64,000 nt of DNA from Kitasatospora aureofaciens (GCF_001188955.3 NZ_JPRF03000001.1:124001-188000); one strand, 5' to 3'; counted from the first letter of the stretch, positions 31,841 through 41,248 are shown. Numbers and translations are program-made. The notes: generated from the sequence alone by a model not told the origin.

Positions 31841-33790
31841 TCAGCGCAGCGGACGGCAGAGCAGCGCGTCGGGCACGCCGTACTCCAGCCAGCGCCAGGT
31901 GTCGGCCACCCCGGCCACGTACTCGTCGTCCGCGCACTGGCCCTTGTAGGTACCGGGCGCCCAGTCGCTCGCGACGGAGCCGCCGGCGGCGGGCCGGTTG
32001 TCGCCGTGGTCGAACCAGACCGTGCGGCCGCCGGCGGGCAGGGCGGTGGCGGCCGGGGCGCAGAGCAGCGCGGACATCGCGTTGTTGTGCACGCTGTAGC
32101 CCACGGCGAAGGTGTTGTCGGGGCACTGGAGCTTGTCGTAGCCGGACGCCCAGTCGCCGCCGGTGACGTAGCGCTGGTCGGTGACGGTCACCCAGTCGCC
32201 GGCGCCCACGGCGGGCCCGGCGGTGTCGGTGCACAGGCCGCGGCTGCTGCTGCGGCCGAGGCCGGCCAGGCGCTGGCCGTCCGGGCAGTCGCCCTTGCGG
32301 TTGCCGGGGCTCCAGTCGGGCCGGGCCAGCATGCGGCTGGAGACGTTCTGGTCCGCGTGGTCGAGGTCGAGCATGTTCCAGCGGGCGACCGGTGCGACCT
32401 GTCCGGTGTACGAGGGGGCGTTGACCAGCTTGTTCCAGTCGGCGGCGCGCCAGTCGCCGGGGTCGTTCAGGCCGAGCCGGCGGCCGGCGGTGTCGTAGGA
32501 GAGCAGCGCCCAGTTGTCGTTGGGGACACCGTTGTTCTGCCAGCCGACCAGCGGCCAGACGGCGAAGTCGGTGTCGTTGGCGGCCAGGATGTCGGTGAAG
32601 CGGTCGAACCAGGCCTGCTCCTTGGCGTCGGTCGAGCCGCGGCCGGCGGCGCCGAACTCACTGACCCAGACCGGGGCGGTGAAGTGCTGCCCGGACCGGG
32701 TGACGAACAGGGCCTCCTGGTTCACCACCTGGGCGAGCTGCTCGGGGGTGAAGTCCTCGTAGCGCGGGTCGCTGGTGGAGCCGGGGCCGCTGCCCGCGCC
32801 GGTGTTGGCCGGGCCGGTGTAGGCGTAGAAGTGGGCGGCGTAGACCAGTTTGTCGGACCGGATCAGGGTGTTGGACAGGGTGGCCACCGGGGTGAGCATC
32901 GGACGGCCGTGGGAGAACCCGGCGGCGGGGATGCCGTACCAGTTGATGCCCTCCATGATGACCAGCAGGTCGGGGTCGGCCTGGAGGATCCGGTTTCCGG
33001 CCTCCTCGAAGGCCGCGTACTCGTCGTGGCCGTCGCCCAGGCCCCAGTTGGGGTCGTCCCAGGTGTCCCGGCGCACCTCGTTGCGCAGGTCCGCGCCGAC
33101 GACCCGCTTGTCGGCCTTGTAGCGGTTCACCATGAACACCCAGTCGTCCTCCCACTGTTGGGTGCTCTGGCCGCTGTTCCAGCGCTCGTTGCCGTCGAGG
33201 CCGCAGCAGAAGCGGTAGCTGGTGGTGTGGTTGTTGAGGACGACCGCGAACCCGTCGGCGGTGAGCGCGGCCACGACGGCGTCGTAGACCTGCAGCGGGG
33301 TCTTGCCCCTGAGCTGCGGATTGGCGGCGACGGCGGCGTCCGGGACGGCGGCGGTGTCGTGGATCAGCGCGTTGGCGAACGGCAGCCGGACGGCGTTCAG
33401 GCCCAGGCCGTGGAAGCCCGCCAGGATCTGGTCGATCGGCGCCCGGTCCAGGCCGAGCGGGATGTCGTAGGAGACCTGGCCGGCCTGGTTGTGCGCCGGG
33501 TCGGTGGTCGAGCCGCTGCCCTCCCAAGTGCCCTGGGCGCCTGCCCAGTTGCCGGCCCTGAGCTTGAACCGGTCGCCGTTGGCGTCGACCACGTACCGCC
33601 CCCGGGTGCTCAGCGGACCGGTCCAGGAGGCGGCGAGCCGGTCGCCGCTCTGCACGGGCGAGGCAGGCGCGGCGGGTGCGGCGCTCGGTGCGGCCTGTGC
33701 GGCCTGTGCGGGCGGGGCGGTGCTGATGAGGGCGGCCAGCAGGGCCGCCACCGCGAGCACGGCTCGGCGAGCCGGGCGGATGGATATCAC
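31841..33790 (-). CDS. Secreted GH5 family glycoside hydrolase with C-terminal Cys-repeat module
   Basis: A 649-residue exported endo-glycosidase, cellulase/mannanase-like. After the signal peptide (cleaved near AQAAQ) the GH5 TIM barrel occupies about residues 55-450: RGRYVVDANGDRFKLRAGNW, LGLNAVRLPFAN, VVLNNHTT, acid/base Glu in VGADLRNEVRRD (about 238) and nucleophile Glu in VWVSEFGAAG (about 378). The remaining ~190 residues contain three related units with the pattern W-[AS]-x-G-x-x-K-x-x-C...LC, probably a disulfide-linked binding module. GTG 33790 has GGAGAG upstream; GTG 33814 is an alternative. It likely attacks beta-linked plant or fungal polysaccharide. Confidence 0.9.
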   Translation of the reverse strand: MISIRPARRAVLAVAALLAALISTAPPAQAAQAAPSAAPAAPASPVQSGDRLAASWTGPLSTRGRYVVDANGDRFKLRAGNWAGAQGTWEGSGSTTDPAHNQAGQVSYDIPLGLDRAPIDQILAGFHGLGLNAVRLPFANALIHDTAAVPDAAVAANPQLRGKTPLQVYDAVVAALTADGFAVVLNNHTTSYRFCCGLDGNERWNSGQSTQQWEDDWVFMVNRYKADKRVVGADLRNEVRRDTWDDPNWGLGDGHDEYAAFEEAGNRILQADPDLLVIMEGINWYGIPAAGFSHGRPMLTPVATLSNTLIRSDKLVYAAHFYAYTGPANTGAGSGPGSTSDPRYEDFTPEQLAQVVNQEALFVTRSGQHFTAPVWVSEFGAAGRGSTDAKEQAWFDRFTDILAANDTDFAVWPLVGWQNNGVPNDNWALLSYDTAGRRLGLNDPGDWRAADWNKLVNAPSYTGQVAPVARWNMLDLDHADQNVSSRMLARPDWSPGNRKGDCPDGQRLAGLGRSSSRGLCTDTAGPAVGAGDWVTVTDQRYVTGGDWASGYDKLQCPDNTFAVGYSVHNNAMSALLCAPAATALPAGGRTVWFDHGDNRPAAGGSVASDWAPGTYKGQCADDEYVAGVADTWRWLEYGVPDALLCRPLR

Positions 33791-33979
33791 GGATCTCTCC
33801 AGGACGGGAGTCACGGGGCAGGGGTTGTCGACGGTACGTCAAAGACACTGTTCAGGACGAGACCTTCCACCGTCCGAACCCCTTATGACAACAGCATTGA
33901 CGTGCAACGGCGCCGCCGGTTTCATGGCTCGCACTTCCCCACCCCACCCCCACACCCCCACGAGCAAGGCGGTGATCCG

Positions 33980-35461
33980 TTGGCACCGACGGTCAAGGAC
34001 GACACGGGCAGCGGTCCGAGAACGGGCGCCGGCCACGACGCCATGCACAAGTCCATCGGCCTGCTGGACGGCGCGGCGATCGCCGCCTCCAGCACGGCCG
34101 CCACCAGCAGCATCGGCATCGGCCTGGGCCTGATGGCCGGCGTCGTCGGCCTCCACCTGCCCGCGATCATGCTGCTGGCCTTCCTCCCCGTGCTCGCCAT
34201 CGCCGGCGGCTACGGGCGGCTGAACGCCGTCGAACCGGACGCCGGCAGCAGCTACCGCTGGGTCGGCCGTACGCTCAGTCCCTGGCTGGGCTTCCTCACC
34301 GGCTGGGTGAACACCGTCGGCACGGTGGTCTTCATGGCCTACACCACCACCGTCACCGGCTCGGCGGTCATCCAACTCCTCGACCAGGCGCACCTGCGCA
34401 GCGTCGCCGGCCTGCGGCTCGACCCTGACTCGACCGTCCAGTGCACCCTGCTCGGCCTCGTCGTCCTGATCGCCGCCGCCCTGGTCGCCGTCCGCGGACT
34501 CGACCTCGCCGCCCGGCTGCAGAAGGCGCTGCTGGTCTTCGAGTACGCCGTGCTGCTGGGCTTCTGCGGCTACGGCCTGTTCGCGGGCGACCAGCAGTTC
34601 TCGCTCCAGTGGTTCAACCCGTTCGACCTCCCCTCCTTCGACGCCGTCGCCCAGGGCATGGTGCTGGCGGTGTTCTGCTACTGGGGCTTCGAATCGGTCT
34701 TCAGCGTCGGCGAGGAGGTGCGCGAACCGCGCGACGCCTCCCGGGCCGGCTTCCTCGCCCTGGTGGTGATGATGCTGCTCTTCCTGCTGGCCGGCACCGC
34801 CTTCCAACGGGTGCTGCCACTCGACGAGCTGGCCGACAACGGCGCCCACGGCCTGACCTACTTCGGCGAGAAGCTGGCCCACCAGCCGCTGGCCGCACTG
34901 CCGCTGATCGCGCTGACCTTCTCCGCCGTGGCCTCGCTGCAGTCCTCGGTGATACCGACGGCGCGCGGGATGTACGCGATGGGCCGCGACGGGGTGCTCG
35001 GCGGCGTCTGGACCAGGCTGCACCCCCGGCACGCCACCCCCGCCGTCGGCACCCTGCTGATCACCGGCATCGCCGTCGCCCTCGCGCTGGTCTCCGTGGT
35101 CATCCCCACCGTCAACGACCTGATCTCGGCCGCCGTCAACGCGATCGGCGTCATCGTCGCCCTCTACTACGCCCTCACCGCCGTCGCGTCCGCCGTCCGC
35201 TTCCGCCACCTGCTGCGCACCGCGCCGCTGGAGGGCCTGCGCGCCGTGCTCGGCCCGCTGCTCGGCGCGGCGGTGCTGCTCGCCGTCGGCGGCTACCTGG
35301 CCTGGACCTTCTACGACTCCACCGACCACTTCGAACTGTCAGCCGACAACGGCTGGTTCGAGCTGACCGTGGTGGTGCTGATGATCGTCACCGGCCTCCC
35401 CTCGGCGGCCTGGGCCCGCTGGCGGCGCCGCTCGCCGTACTTCCTCGACCCGACCTCCTAG
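33980..35461 (+). CDS. APC family amino acid/amine permease
   Basis: A 493-residue membrane transporter with about 12 helices. IGLLDGAAIAASSTAATSSIGIGLGLMAG is the helix-1 break region of APC superfamily members; NAVEPDAGSSYRWVGRTLSPWLGFLTGW (helix 2-3) and WGFESVFSVGEEVREPRDASRAGFLAL (helix 6 with the conserved Glu) are typical, as is SVIPTARGMYAMGRDGVLGGVWTRLHPRHATPAVG before helix 9. It probably imports an amino acid or related amine. TTG 33980 follows AAGGCGGTGAT; ATG 34045 would also keep all helices. An amidohydrolase gene lies 103 bp downstream, beyond a perfect inverted repeat; they may process one substrate. Confidence 0.88.
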   Translation: MAPTVKDDTGSGPRTGAGHDAMHKSIGLLDGAAIAASSTAATSSIGIGLGLMAGVVGLHLPAIMLLAFLPVLAIAGGYGRLNAVEPDAGSSYRWVGRTLSPWLGFLTGWVNTVGTVVFMAYTTTVTGSAVIQLLDQAHLRSVAGLRLDPDSTVQCTLLGLVVLIAAALVAVRGLDLAARLQKALLVFEYAVLLGFCGYGLFAGDQQFSLQWFNPFDLPSFDAVAQGMVLAVFCYWGFESVFSVGEEVREPRDASRAGFLALVVMMLLFLLAGTAFQRVLPLDELADNGAHGLTYFGEKLAHQPLAALPLIALTFSAVASLQSSVIPTARGMYAMGRDGVLGGVWTRLHPRHATPAVGTLLITGIAVALALVSVVIPTVNDLISAAVNAIGVIVALYYALTAVASAVRFRHLLRTAPLEGLRAVLGPLLGAAVLLAVGGYLAWTFYDSTDHFELSADNGWFELTVVVLMIVTGLPSAAWARWRRRSPYFLDPTS

Positions 35462-35519
35462 GGCCTGTCCGGCGGATCTTGCCGCGCGCTGATCCGACAG
35501 GATCCGCCGGACAGGCCCT
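35460..35519. repeat. Perfect 19-bp inverted repeat at the permease stop codon (terminator or MITE)
   Basis: The arms 35460-35478 (starting AGGGCCTGTCCGG) and 35501-35519 are exact inverted copies separated by 22 bp. The left arm overlaps the TAG stop codon. As RNA it is a very strong hairpin, so it can terminate transcription of the permease gene. Its compact 60-bp form with outward-facing identical ends also looks like a non-autonomous insertion derived from an IS whose ends read GGGCCTGTCCGGCGGATC. Confidence 0.75.
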
Positions 35520-35564
35520 GGCCCACCACCCGCCACGAGTACCACCGAGAACGGAGCACCACCC

Positions 35565-37202
35565 ATGGCCAAGGCCGATCTGGTCCTCACCCGCGGCCCC
35601 GTCCACACCGGCGACGCCGCCCGCACCCGGGCGAGCAGCCTGGCCGTGACCGGCGGGCGGATCACCGCCGTCGGGCACGACGAGGTCCGGGAGCTGATCG
35701 GGCCGAGCACCGAGGTCGTGGACCTCGCCGGCAAGCTGCTGCTGCCGGGCTTCCAGGACGCCCACATCCACGCGGTCTTCGGCGGCGTCGAGTCCGCCGC
35801 CTGTGACCTCACCGGCACCGTCGGGGTCGCGGAGTACCTGGAGCGGATCCGCGCCTACGCCGAGGCCCACCCGGACCGGGAGTGGATCACCGGCAGCGGC
35901 TGGTCCCTGGAGAGCTTCGAAGGCGGCCTGCCGACCCGGCAGTTGCTCGACTCCGTCGTCCCGGACCGCCCGGTCCACCTGACCAACCGCGACCACCACG
36001 GCGCCTGGGCCAACACCCGGGCCCTGGAACTGGCCGGCCTCACCCGCGACACCCCGGACCCGGCCGACGGCAGGATCGAACGCGAGGCCGACGGCACCCC
36101 GGCCGGCATGCTCCAGGAGGGAGCCACCGCGCTGGTCGCCCGGCTGGTGCCGCCGGCCACCGCCGCCGAGCGGCTGACGGGCCTGCTGCGCGCCCAGCGG
36201 CTGCTCCACTCGCTCGGCATCACCGGCTGGCAGGACGCGCTGCTCGGGGAGTTCAACGGCCAGCCGGACCCGTCCGACGCCTACCTGGCCGCCGCCCGAT
36301 CCGGGGCGCTGACCGCCCGGGTGACCGGCGCGCTCTGGTGGGACCGCGACCGGGGCGCCGAACAGATCCCCGAACTCGTCGAGCGGAGGGCGGAGTTGAG
36401 CCACGGACGGTTCCGGGCCGGCTCGGTGAAGATCATGCAGGACGGCATCGCGGAGAACTTCACCGCCGCGATGACCAGCCCGTACCTGGACGGCTGCGGC
36501 TGCCTGACGGCCAACTCCGGCCTCAGCTTCGTGGATCCGGCCGCACTGTGCGGCTACGTCACCGAACTCGACGCGCTCGACTTCCAGGTGCACTTCCACG
36601 CCCTCGGCGACCGGGCCGTCCGCGAGGCACTGGACGCCGTCGAGGCCGCCCGGGCGAAGAACGGCCGGCGCGCCACGCGGCACCACCTCGCCCACCTCCA
36701 GGTGGTCCACCCCGACGACCTCCACCGCTTCGCCCGGCTCGGCGCGGTCGCCAACATCCAGCCGCTGTGGGCCGCGCACGAGCCGCAGATGGACGAGCTG
36801 ACCATCCCCTTCCTCGGCCCCGAGCGCGCCGCCCGGCAGTACCCGTTCGGCGCGCTCCAGCGGGCGGGCGCCACCCTGGCGGCCGGCAGCGACTGGCCGG
36901 TGAGCAGCCCGGACCCACTGGCCGGTCTGCACGTGGCGGTCAACCGGATGGAGCCGGGAGCCGTCGACGGCCGGGTCTTCCTGCCCGAGCAGCGCCTCGA
37001 CCTGGCCTCCGCCCTCGCCGCCTACACGGCCGGCTCGGCCCATGTGAACGGCCACGACGACGCCGGCACCCTGGCGGTCGGACAGCTCGCCGACCTGGTG
37101 GTGCTCGACCGGGACATTCTCACCGGCCCCCCGACGGAGATCGCCGACGCCCGGGTGGAGCGGACCTACGTCGGGGGTGAACTGGTGTACGTGGCGGAGT
37201 GA
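35565..37202 (+). CDS. YtcJ-like amidohydrolase
   Basis: A 545-residue metal-dependent hydrolase of the YtcJ/AepA group. Metal ligands are seen in LLPGFQDAHIHAVFGG (H-x-H), the mid-barrel region SVKIMQDGIAENFTAAM, FQVHFHALGDRAVREALD, HHLAHLQVVHPDD and AGSDWPVSSPDPLAGL (metal Asp). The N- and C-terminal beta-sandwich strands are LVLTRGPVHTGDA and LADLVVLDRDILTGPP. It probably cleaves an N-acyl or amide bond of a small molecule in the cytoplasm; family substrates are poorly known. ATG 35565 follows GAACGGAG. The APC permease upstream may supply the substrate. Confidence 0.9.
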   Translation: MAKADLVLTRGPVHTGDAARTRASSLAVTGGRITAVGHDEVRELIGPSTEVVDLAGKLLLPGFQDAHIHAVFGGVESAACDLTGTVGVAEYLERIRAYAEAHPDREWITGSGWSLESFEGGLPTRQLLDSVVPDRPVHLTNRDHHGAWANTRALELAGLTRDTPDPADGRIEREADGTPAGMLQEGATALVARLVPPATAAERLTGLLRAQRLLHSLGITGWQDALLGEFNGQPDPSDAYLAAARSGALTARVTGALWWDRDRGAEQIPELVERRAELSHGRFRAGSVKIMQDGIAENFTAAMTSPYLDGCGCLTANSGLSFVDPAALCGYVTELDALDFQVHFHALGDRAVREALDAVEAARAKNGRRATRHHLAHLQVVHPDDLHRFARLGAVANIQPLWAAHEPQMDELTIPFLGPERAARQYPFGALQRAGATLAAGSDWPVSSPDPLAGLHVAVNRMEPGAVDGRVFLPEQRLDLASALAAYTAGSAHVNGHDDAGTLAVGQLADLVVLDRDILTGPPTEIADARVERTYVGGELVYVAE

Positions 37203-37218
37203 TCCCGCACGGCCCGGC

Positions 37219-37923
37219 TCAGCGCAGTGCCGCGAGCCGGGCCCCGGCGGCGTCGATCAGCAGGTCGAGCGCGTACGGGTACCCGCTGCTCCGCATGTCG
37301 GCGGTGAGCAGGTGCGCGGTGGCGGCGATGTGGGGGTGGGTGGTGGCGTCGAGCCGGGCGTAGGAGGACTGCCAGACCCGCAGGTCGGCGGTGGCGGCGG
37401 CGGCCGGGAGGGCGAGGGCCGCGGCGTCGAGGGCCGCGAAGCCGAGGCTCTGGTCGACGAAGGCGTGGTAGATCCGCACCGCCTCCTGGTCCGGGAAGCC
37501 GGCCGTGCGCAGCACCGAGAGGATCGCCTCGACGGCGGCGGTCTCGTGGGTGCGGCCGGTGGTGCGGTGGGCCGCGAGCACGGCGGCCTGGGGGTGGGCC
37601 AGGTAGGCGGAGTGGATCCTCAGGCCGATGGCGCGCAGGTCGGCGCGCCAGTCGCCGGTGGCCCGCCAGTCGGCCTGGGCGAGGCCGATGAGCTCGTCGG
37701 CGATGGCCAGCAGCAGGTCGTCCGTGCTGTGGAAGTAGCGGTAGACGGCGCTGGGGTCGGCCCCGAGCGCGGCGCCGAGCCGGCGGACGGTGAGGGCCTC
37801 GGCGCCGTGCTGTTCGATCAGCCGCAGCGCGGTGTCGATGATCAGCTCCTGGGAGAGCACCACGCCCTGCTTGGTGGGTCTACGGCGGCGGCGCCGGGGC
37901 TCGGGGACTACGCGTTCGCTCAT
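37219..37923 (-). CDS. TetR family transcriptional regulator
   Basis: A 234-residue repressor. A basic stretch (PRRRRRRPTKQG) precedes the helix-turn-helix (LSQELIIDTALRLIEQHGAEALTVRRLGAALGADPSAVYRYFHSTDDLL, about residues 22-72). The C-terminal ligand domain is all-helical and Ala-rich. It is convergent with the amidohydrolase (16-bp gap). A perfect palindrome GTCAACGGCGTTGAC begins 15 bp upstream of ATG 37923, so autorepression is likely. No divergent gene starts within 450 bp, so other targets may be distant. Confidence 0.9.
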   Translation of the reverse strand: MSERVVPEPRRRRRRPTKQGVVLSQELIIDTALRLIEQHGAEALTVRRLGAALGADPSAVYRYFHSTDDLLLAIADELIGLAQADWRATGDWRADLRAIGLRIHSAYLAHPQAAVLAAHRTTGRTHETAAVEAILSVLRTAGFPDQEAVRIYHAFVDQSLGFAALDAAALALPAAAATADLRVWQSSYARLDATTHPHIAATAHLLTADMRSSGYPYALDLLIDAAGARLAALR

Positions 37924-37937
37924 GGCCGGCAGGCTAT

Positions 37938-37952
37938 GTCAACGGCGTTGAC
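37938..37952. promoter_or_regulatory. TetR operator palindrome
   Basis: GTCAAC-GGC-GTTGAC is a perfect inverted repeat located 15-29 bp upstream of the tetR start codon. It also contains a TTGAC -35-like element on each strand. Confidence 0.7.
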
Positions 37953-38382
37953 GGATGACAGGGGTCGGCCGGCGGATTCTCGGGAGCGGCGGGCCGGGGC
38001 GTCCTCCGCCCCCGGACGAAGGGTGCCGCCGGGGCCGGAGGTTGGAATGAATCGTGGACGGTTCTGTGCGAGCCGTGTCGAAAATCTGGGACCTTCGTAG
38101 TGGTGTTCGAGGTCGCGTCACTCTCCGCGGTCGGGTGTCCTTGTCGACAAGGTGCTTGTTCCGTCTCGGGAAAGGCGCCAAGGGCCGGATCCGCGCTGGT
38201 GGGGCCGGTCGCGCCGTGAGCCGTCGTGGAGGGGCGGCGTCATGGAGACGTCTGACGGATCATCAAAGTTCCATGTTTTGCCACTCGGTTGGATGAATTC
38301 CCTTTAAGCTCACGTTAATCATGGCGGTTTCAGGCCACGCTGAGGACTCTTCGGATAGTCGGGCCATGAGGCCATTCAGACG
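37953..38382. other. Long leader region of the LPXTG surface protein gene
   Basis: 430 bp without a gene. It contains a perfect 14-bp palindrome CCTTGTCGACAAGG (38139-38152) and, at about 38255-38325, the most AT-rich stretch of the window, with several T/A runs that could hold the promoter of the gene at 38383. No reading frame here has convincing codon bias on either strand. Confidence 0.55.
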
Positions 38383-41172
38383 ATGAGAGCAGGGATGAAG
38401 ACAACGAATGAACTGATGAACGGCGCCGCGCGCGGGCCGTCCCGGTCACGGCCGGGCCGGCCCGGCCGCCGGGCCGTCGCCCGCGTCGCCGCGCTCGCCA
38501 TCGCCGTCGGCGGCAGTTCGCTGGCGGCTGTCCCGACGGCGGTCTCGCAGACCGGCGACGGGACGGTCACCGTCAAGGTGATCCGGGCCGTGGACAACAC
38601 CGGCACGTACACGCCGGCGCTGGAACCGGGCATGGCGGGCGTCAAGGTGACGCTCACCGACGACGCCGGTGTCTCGATCGACGGGACCACGGCGGCGGAC
38701 GGCACGGTGACGCTGTCGCCCGCGACCGGGAAGACGAGCGGCGGCAAGTACCGGGTCCAGGTGGTGAACCCGAAGCCGGGCGTGCTCTTCCCGGCCTTCG
38801 CCTCCCGCCAGGGCCTGGACGGCGCGCCCAACCAGCTCAGCTCCAACGAGGAGTTCGTCGACCTCGGCGGAGGCAAGAACGTCTCCTACACCACCGGGCT
38901 GTGGAACCCGGCGGACTACTGCCAGAAGAACGCGCCGCTGGCGACCGCCTGTCAGACGCCCACCTACCAGGGCGGGAACCAGCGCACGCTGGTCACCTTC
39001 CCGTACGACAAGCGCGGCCAGGAGGGCCCCGGCAACGCGGCGACGAACATCGCCACCGACGCCGAGACCGGCACGATCTTCGGCCTCGCCTGGAACAAGG
39101 CGGACAAGCGGCTGTTCTCCGCGGCGACGGCCAAGCGCACCACCGACTACGGCCCCGGCGGCTCCGGCGGGATCTACGTCACCGACCTGAGCGACCCGGC
39201 GAAGAGGAAGACGACCGTCTTCACCACCGTCCCGGACGCGGGCAGCACCGCGCACGGGCCGGGGACGGACGACGCCTTCCTCGACGTGCCCGGGAAGCAG
39301 AGCCTCGGCGGCATCAAGGTCACCGACGACGGCAAGGACCTGTTCGTCGTCAACCTGAACGACCGCAAGCTCTACCGCTACGACGCCACCCAGCCGACGG
39401 CCTCGGCGGCCAAGGCGTCCTACCCGATCCCGGACCCGGGCTGCCCGTCGACCGCGGACTGGCGGCCGTACGGGCTCGGCATGCAGGACGGCTCCGGCTT
39501 CCTCGGCGGGGTCTGCTCCGGCGAGTCCACCGGCAAGCTCACGGACGTGCGCGCCGTGGTCATGCCGTTCGACCTCGGTACCGGGGCGTTCGGCAAGCCG
39601 GTGCTGGACCAGCCGCTGGACTACCCGCGGCAGTCCACCGTCGGCGGCGGCCCGTGCGACGGGGCGGGCTGGTTCCCCTGGACCAGCACCTTCCCGGGCT
39701 CGCAGAACGGCCGGCCGTGCGGCAACTCCACCATCGCGTTCCCCGAACCGGAGCTCGGCGAGATCCTGTTCGAGACCGACGGCTCGATGCTGCTGGCCTT
39801 CAAGGACCGCTTCGCGGACCGCGGACCGGGCGCCCCGGCGCCCAACTCGGCCACGGTGATGTCCGGCGGCGACCTGAACAAGGCCTGCCCGTCGAACGGC
39901 ATGTACGTGATGGACGTCAACCTCGGCTGCGGCAAGACCGTCCGCGGCGCCCGGTTCTTCTCCACCGGCTGGGACGAGGTCGGCCACCACAACACGGTGT
40001 TCGCGGGCATCGCGCTCTCCAAGGTCGAGAGCACCGTCGCGGCCTCCGCCTTCGACCCGGACCACACCGCGGTCGGCTACGGCACGTCGTTCATGGAGCG
40101 CAAGGACGGCGCGCACGACCCGAAGTTCGGCCTGCGGCTCACCCCGGCCAACACCGGCTCGCCGTTCGGCAAGGGCGCCGCGATGGGTGACCTGGAAGTG
40201 CTCTGCGACCAGGCACCGCTGCAGATCGGCAACCGGGTCTGGTACGACCCCGAGCGCAAGGGCATCCAGAACCCGGGCCAGCTCCCGGTGAAGGGCGCCA
40301 CCGTCAACCTGTACGACGAGTCGGGCAAGGTGGTCGGCACCACGAAGACGACGGCGCGCGGCGAGTACTACTTCGACGACAGCAACGTCACCGGCGGCCT
40401 CAAGCCGCACACCAAGTACACCATCCGCATCGACAACCCCGCCGACTACGCCAAGGGCGGCCCGCTGTACCACTGGGTGCCCACGGACCACGACGTCGGC
40501 GACAACCGCTTCATCGACTCCAAGGGCATCGTCCCGGCCGGCACCAAGTTCCCCGAACGGGCGCTGACCACCGGCGGACCGGGCGAGAACGACCACACCT
40601 TCGACTTCGGCTACCGCCAGCAGGAGGGCGCGCTGAAGCTGGTCAAGCACGACCAGGACGGCAAGCCGCTGGCCGGTGCCAAGTTCCAGCTGTGGCACGA
40701 GACCAACGGCACCGACGGTCTGCAGACCACGGGGACGAAGCCGGACACGCCCGTCGGTGACCCCTGCACGACCGGCGACGACGGCATCTGCCGGGGCAAC
40801 GGCGTGCCCGGCACGTACTACTGGCAGGAGTTGAGCCCGCCCGACGGCTACTCGGCGCCGGACACCACGGTCTTCGGACCGCTGGTGCTCACCGCCGACA
40901 ACCTGGAGGACGGGGTCAGCGTCACGGCCGTCAACAAGCTGATCCCCACCCCGACGCCGACCGCGTCGTCGACGCCCACCCCGACGCCGACGACTCCGCC
41001 GACGTCACCGCCGAGCACGCCGGCCCCACCGGCGCCCGCTCCCGGCGGCGAACTGCCGCACACCGGTGCGAGCAGCGGGCTGCCGCTGATCGCGACCGGC
41101 GCCGCGGCGCTGATCGCCCTCGGCGTGGCACTGTTCGTGCTGGTGCGCCGACGCCGGGCCCAGCACCGGTAG
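38383..41172 (+). CDS. LPXTG cell-wall protein with SdrD-B and SpaA-like Ig domains
   Basis: A 929-residue exported surface protein. Signal region about residues 30-55 (ARVAALAIAVGGSSLAAVP). A first Cna-B-like fold covers ~58-135 (PGMAGVKVTLTDDAGVSIDG), a ~450-residue central domain with beta-propeller-like strands follows (DLGTGAFGKPVLD, GGIKVTDDGKDLFVVNLNDR), then SdrD-B (IGNRVWYDPERKGIQNPG, KGATVNLYDESGKVVGT; ~605-745), a SpaA-like domain (GALKLVKHDQDGKPLAGAKF; ~746-855), a Pro/Thr linker and LPHTG at 891 with a hydrophobic helix and RRRR tail. Sortase should fix it to peptidoglycan. No sortase gene is in the window. Adhesion or a structural envelope role is likely. Upstream gap holds an AT-rich promoter region. 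Confidence 0.9.
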   Translation: MRAGMKTTNELMNGAARGPSRSRPGRPGRRAVARVAALAIAVGGSSLAAVPTAVSQTGDGTVTVKVIRAVDNTGTYTPALEPGMAGVKVTLTDDAGVSIDGTTAADGTVTLSPATGKTSGGKYRVQVVNPKPGVLFPAFASRQGLDGAPNQLSSNEEFVDLGGGKNVSYTTGLWNPADYCQKNAPLATACQTPTYQGGNQRTLVTFPYDKRGQEGPGNAATNIATDAETGTIFGLAWNKADKRLFSAATAKRTTDYGPGGSGGIYVTDLSDPAKRKTTVFTTVPDAGSTAHGPGTDDAFLDVPGKQSLGGIKVTDDGKDLFVVNLNDRKLYRYDATQPTASAAKASYPIPDPGCPSTADWRPYGLGMQDGSGFLGGVCSGESTGKLTDVRAVVMPFDLGTGAFGKPVLDQPLDYPRQSTVGGGPCDGAGWFPWTSTFPGSQNGRPCGNSTIAFPEPELGEILFETDGSMLLAFKDRFADRGPGAPAPNSATVMSGGDLNKACPSNGMYVMDVNLGCGKTVRGARFFSTGWDEVGHHNTVFAGIALSKVESTVAASAFDPDHTAVGYGTSFMERKDGAHDPKFGLRLTPANTGSPFGKGAAMGDLEVLCDQAPLQIGNRVWYDPERKGIQNPGQLPVKGATVNLYDESGKVVGTTKTTARGEYYFDDSNVTGGLKPHTKYTIRIDNPADYAKGGPLYHWVPTDHDVGDNRFIDSKGIVPAGTKFPERALTTGGPGENDHTFDFGYRQQEGALKLVKHDQDGKPLAGAKFQLWHETNGTDGLQTTGTKPDTPVGDPCTTGDDGICRGNGVPGTYYWQELSPPDGYSAPDTTVFGPLVLTADNLEDGVSVTAVNKLIPTPTPTASSTPTPTPTTPPTSPPSTPAPPAPAPGGELPHTGASSGLPLIATGAAALIALGVALFVLVRRRRAQHR

Positions 41173-41207
41173 TCGGTCCCCCCGCTCCGGCGGGGTGACA
41201 CCCGGAT

Positions 41208-41248
41208 CGGGCGGGTTCGCGGTCCTTCGTGGTCCGCGAACCCGCCCG
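41208..41248 (+). terminator. Stem-loop after the LPXTG gene
   Basis: CGGGCGGGTTCGCGG (41208-41222) and CCGCGAACCCGCCCG (41234-41248) form a perfect 15-bp stem with an 11-nt loop, 36 bp after the stop. A smaller hairpin (CCCCG/CGGGG, about 41180-41194) precedes it. Confidence 0.8.

Noticed and set aside
31289..33979. Very long plus-strand open frame leading into the APC permease gene
   Set aside because: It is antisense to the GH5 and secreted-protein genes, is low-complexity (Val/Gly/Ala/Arg), and is open only because of the G/C third-position bias. The permease has its own ribosome site at 33980.
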